Assembly (NCBI GenBank): GCA_003242115.1
Contig: QBMP01000033.1
Location: 1-5,804 of the forward strand
Source of the DNA: Phormidesmis priestleyi
GTDB taxonomy: Bacteria; Cyanobacteriota; Cyanobacteriia; Phormidesmidales; Phormidesmidaceae
Direction of reading: 5' to 3'
Length of the DNA stretch: 5,804 nt
Numbering within the stretch: the stretch's first letter is position 1; every line of letters begins with the position of its first letter. Made by a program: the position numbers and the translations under genes. Of this stretch, positions 5,221 to 5,804 are shown piece by piece. The notes under the pieces were generated by a model that had not been told where the DNA came from, did not search any database, and saw nothing but the letters and a program-made list of their open reading frames with translations.

Positions 5221-5804
5221 ATGCTCCGCTTCATCAAAATCGCCCGCACCCTCCTTTCTGTCTACTACGCCTACATGCTCGAATATCGGGCCGAACTCAT
5301 CTTCTGGGTACTCTCCGGCAGCTTCCCCTTAATCTTCCTCGGCCTTTGGAGCGAAGCCGCCCAATCGAGTGATCTCGGCTTCACCTCCACCGAATTTGCC
5401 CGCTACTTTCTAGCTGTATTTCTAGCCCGCCAGTTTTCAGTGGTCTGGGTCATTTGGGATTTTGAAAAAGAAGTCGTTCAAGGCACGCTTTCACCTCTAT
5501 TGTTGCAGCCCATCGATCCCGTTTGGCGTCATTTCTTTGGGCATTTGGCTGAACGCTTCACCCGACTACCCTTTATCGTGCTGCTGATTGGCCTGTTTTG
5601 TCTGCTGTATCCCGAAGCCATCTGGATTCCTACCCCTTATGCCTGCTTTTGGGGCAGCGTCACCCTGCTGTTAGCATTTTGTCTGCGTTTTTTAATTCAG
5701 TACACCTTTGCCATGCTGGCTTTTTGGGTGGAGCGGGCGACCGCTATTCAGCAATTTTGGTTTTTGTTTTACACCTTTCTCTCCGGAATGGTTGCACCTC
5801 TTGA
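5221..5804 (+). CDS. ABC-2 family transporter permease (COG4587-like), 3' end outside window
   Basis: The frame from the ATG at 5221 stays open for 194 full codons to the window edge. The product begins MLRFIKIARTLLSVYYAYML and continues EYRAELIFWVLSG, a start typical of the ABC-2 permeases in the ABC2_membrane_6/DUF990 group that pair with COG4586 ATPases. Hydrophobic helices are visible at about 25-43, 62-80, 117-135, 143-170 and 178-194. Between the second and third lies the soluble motif DFEKEVVQGTLSPLLLQPID (80-99), which resembles the ATPase-contacting coupling region of this family. The frame is also open upstream through the ATPase stop region, but the family start matches this ATG; Met19 is a less likely alternative. 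No Shine-Dalgarno is seen. A second permease of the COG3694 type would be expected downstream. The substrate is unknown. Confidence 0.9.
   Translation, partial: MLRFIKIARTLLSVYYAYMLEYRAELIFWVLSGSFPLIFLGLWSEAAQSSDLGFTSTEFARYFLAVFLARQFSVVWVIWDFEKEVVQGTLSPLLLQPIDPVWRHFFGHLAERFTRLPFIVLLIGLFCLLYPEAIWIPTPYACFWGSVTLLLAFCLRFLIQYTFAMLAFWVERATAIQQFWFLFYTFLSGMVAPL

Noticed and set aside
5124..5372. Plus-strand open frame bridging the ABC ATPase and permease genes
   Set aside because: It is out of frame with both genes; the permease frame from 5221 explains the same DNA with clear family motifs.
5598..5804. Plus-strand open frame at the right edge
   Set aside because: It is a shadow of the permease, whose frame starting at 5221 is open to the end and encodes membrane helices.

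Overview
The window looks like ordinary chromosomal DNA from a cyanobacterium. The support is nine copies of the HIP1 palindrome GCGATCGC in 5.8 kb, a PII protein with the cyanobacterial T-loop (Ser49 in YRGSEY), an NtcA-type box GTA-N8-TAC upstream of that gene, and a DUF4864 protein of the cyanobacterial type. I cannot name the genus; the protein style fits a filamentous or Leptolyngbya/Synechococcus-like lineage, but that is a guess.

Layout from left to right. 1-326 is the 3' end of a NarL/DesK-type sensor histidine kinase (+), whose ATPase domain stops unusually early. 327-559 is an intergenic stretch with a hairpin, short AT-rich repeats, and a good sigma70-type promoter whose spacer is almost filled by a perfect palindrome. 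560-1465 (+) encodes an unrecognised protein: a short coiled coil, a long Gln/Ser/Pro-rich linker and one C-terminal membrane helix. 1466-1672 is the glnB control region, with A-tracts at 10-11 bp spacing, an NtcA box and a -10 element. 1673-2011 (+) is glnB (PII), closed by a hairpin over the stop codon and a strong intrinsic terminator at 2046-2089. 2109-3569 (+) is folC. Its 3' end overlaps by 28 bp, tail to tail, a DUF4864 gene on the minus strand (3542-3898). After a 240-bp divergent intergenic region, 4139-5170 (+) encodes the ATPase of an ABC-2 exporter. At 5221 its permease starts and runs off the right edge, open to the last base.

Functionally the window mixes nitrogen/carbon signalling (PII under NtcA), folate polyglutamylation, an ABC-2 export system of the COG4586/COG4587 kind (a second permease, COG3694 type, would be expected beyond the window), and two unknowns. 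I see no single pathway linking them, no mobile element, CRISPR array, RNA gene or defence system. I do not find a convincing undescribed multi-gene system. The points most worth a second look are the palindrome-in-spacer promoter, the phased A-tracts before glnB, the truncated kinase, the folC leader squeezed behind a terminator, and the repeated in-frame tandem duplications (6, 12 and 15 bp) in three different genes.
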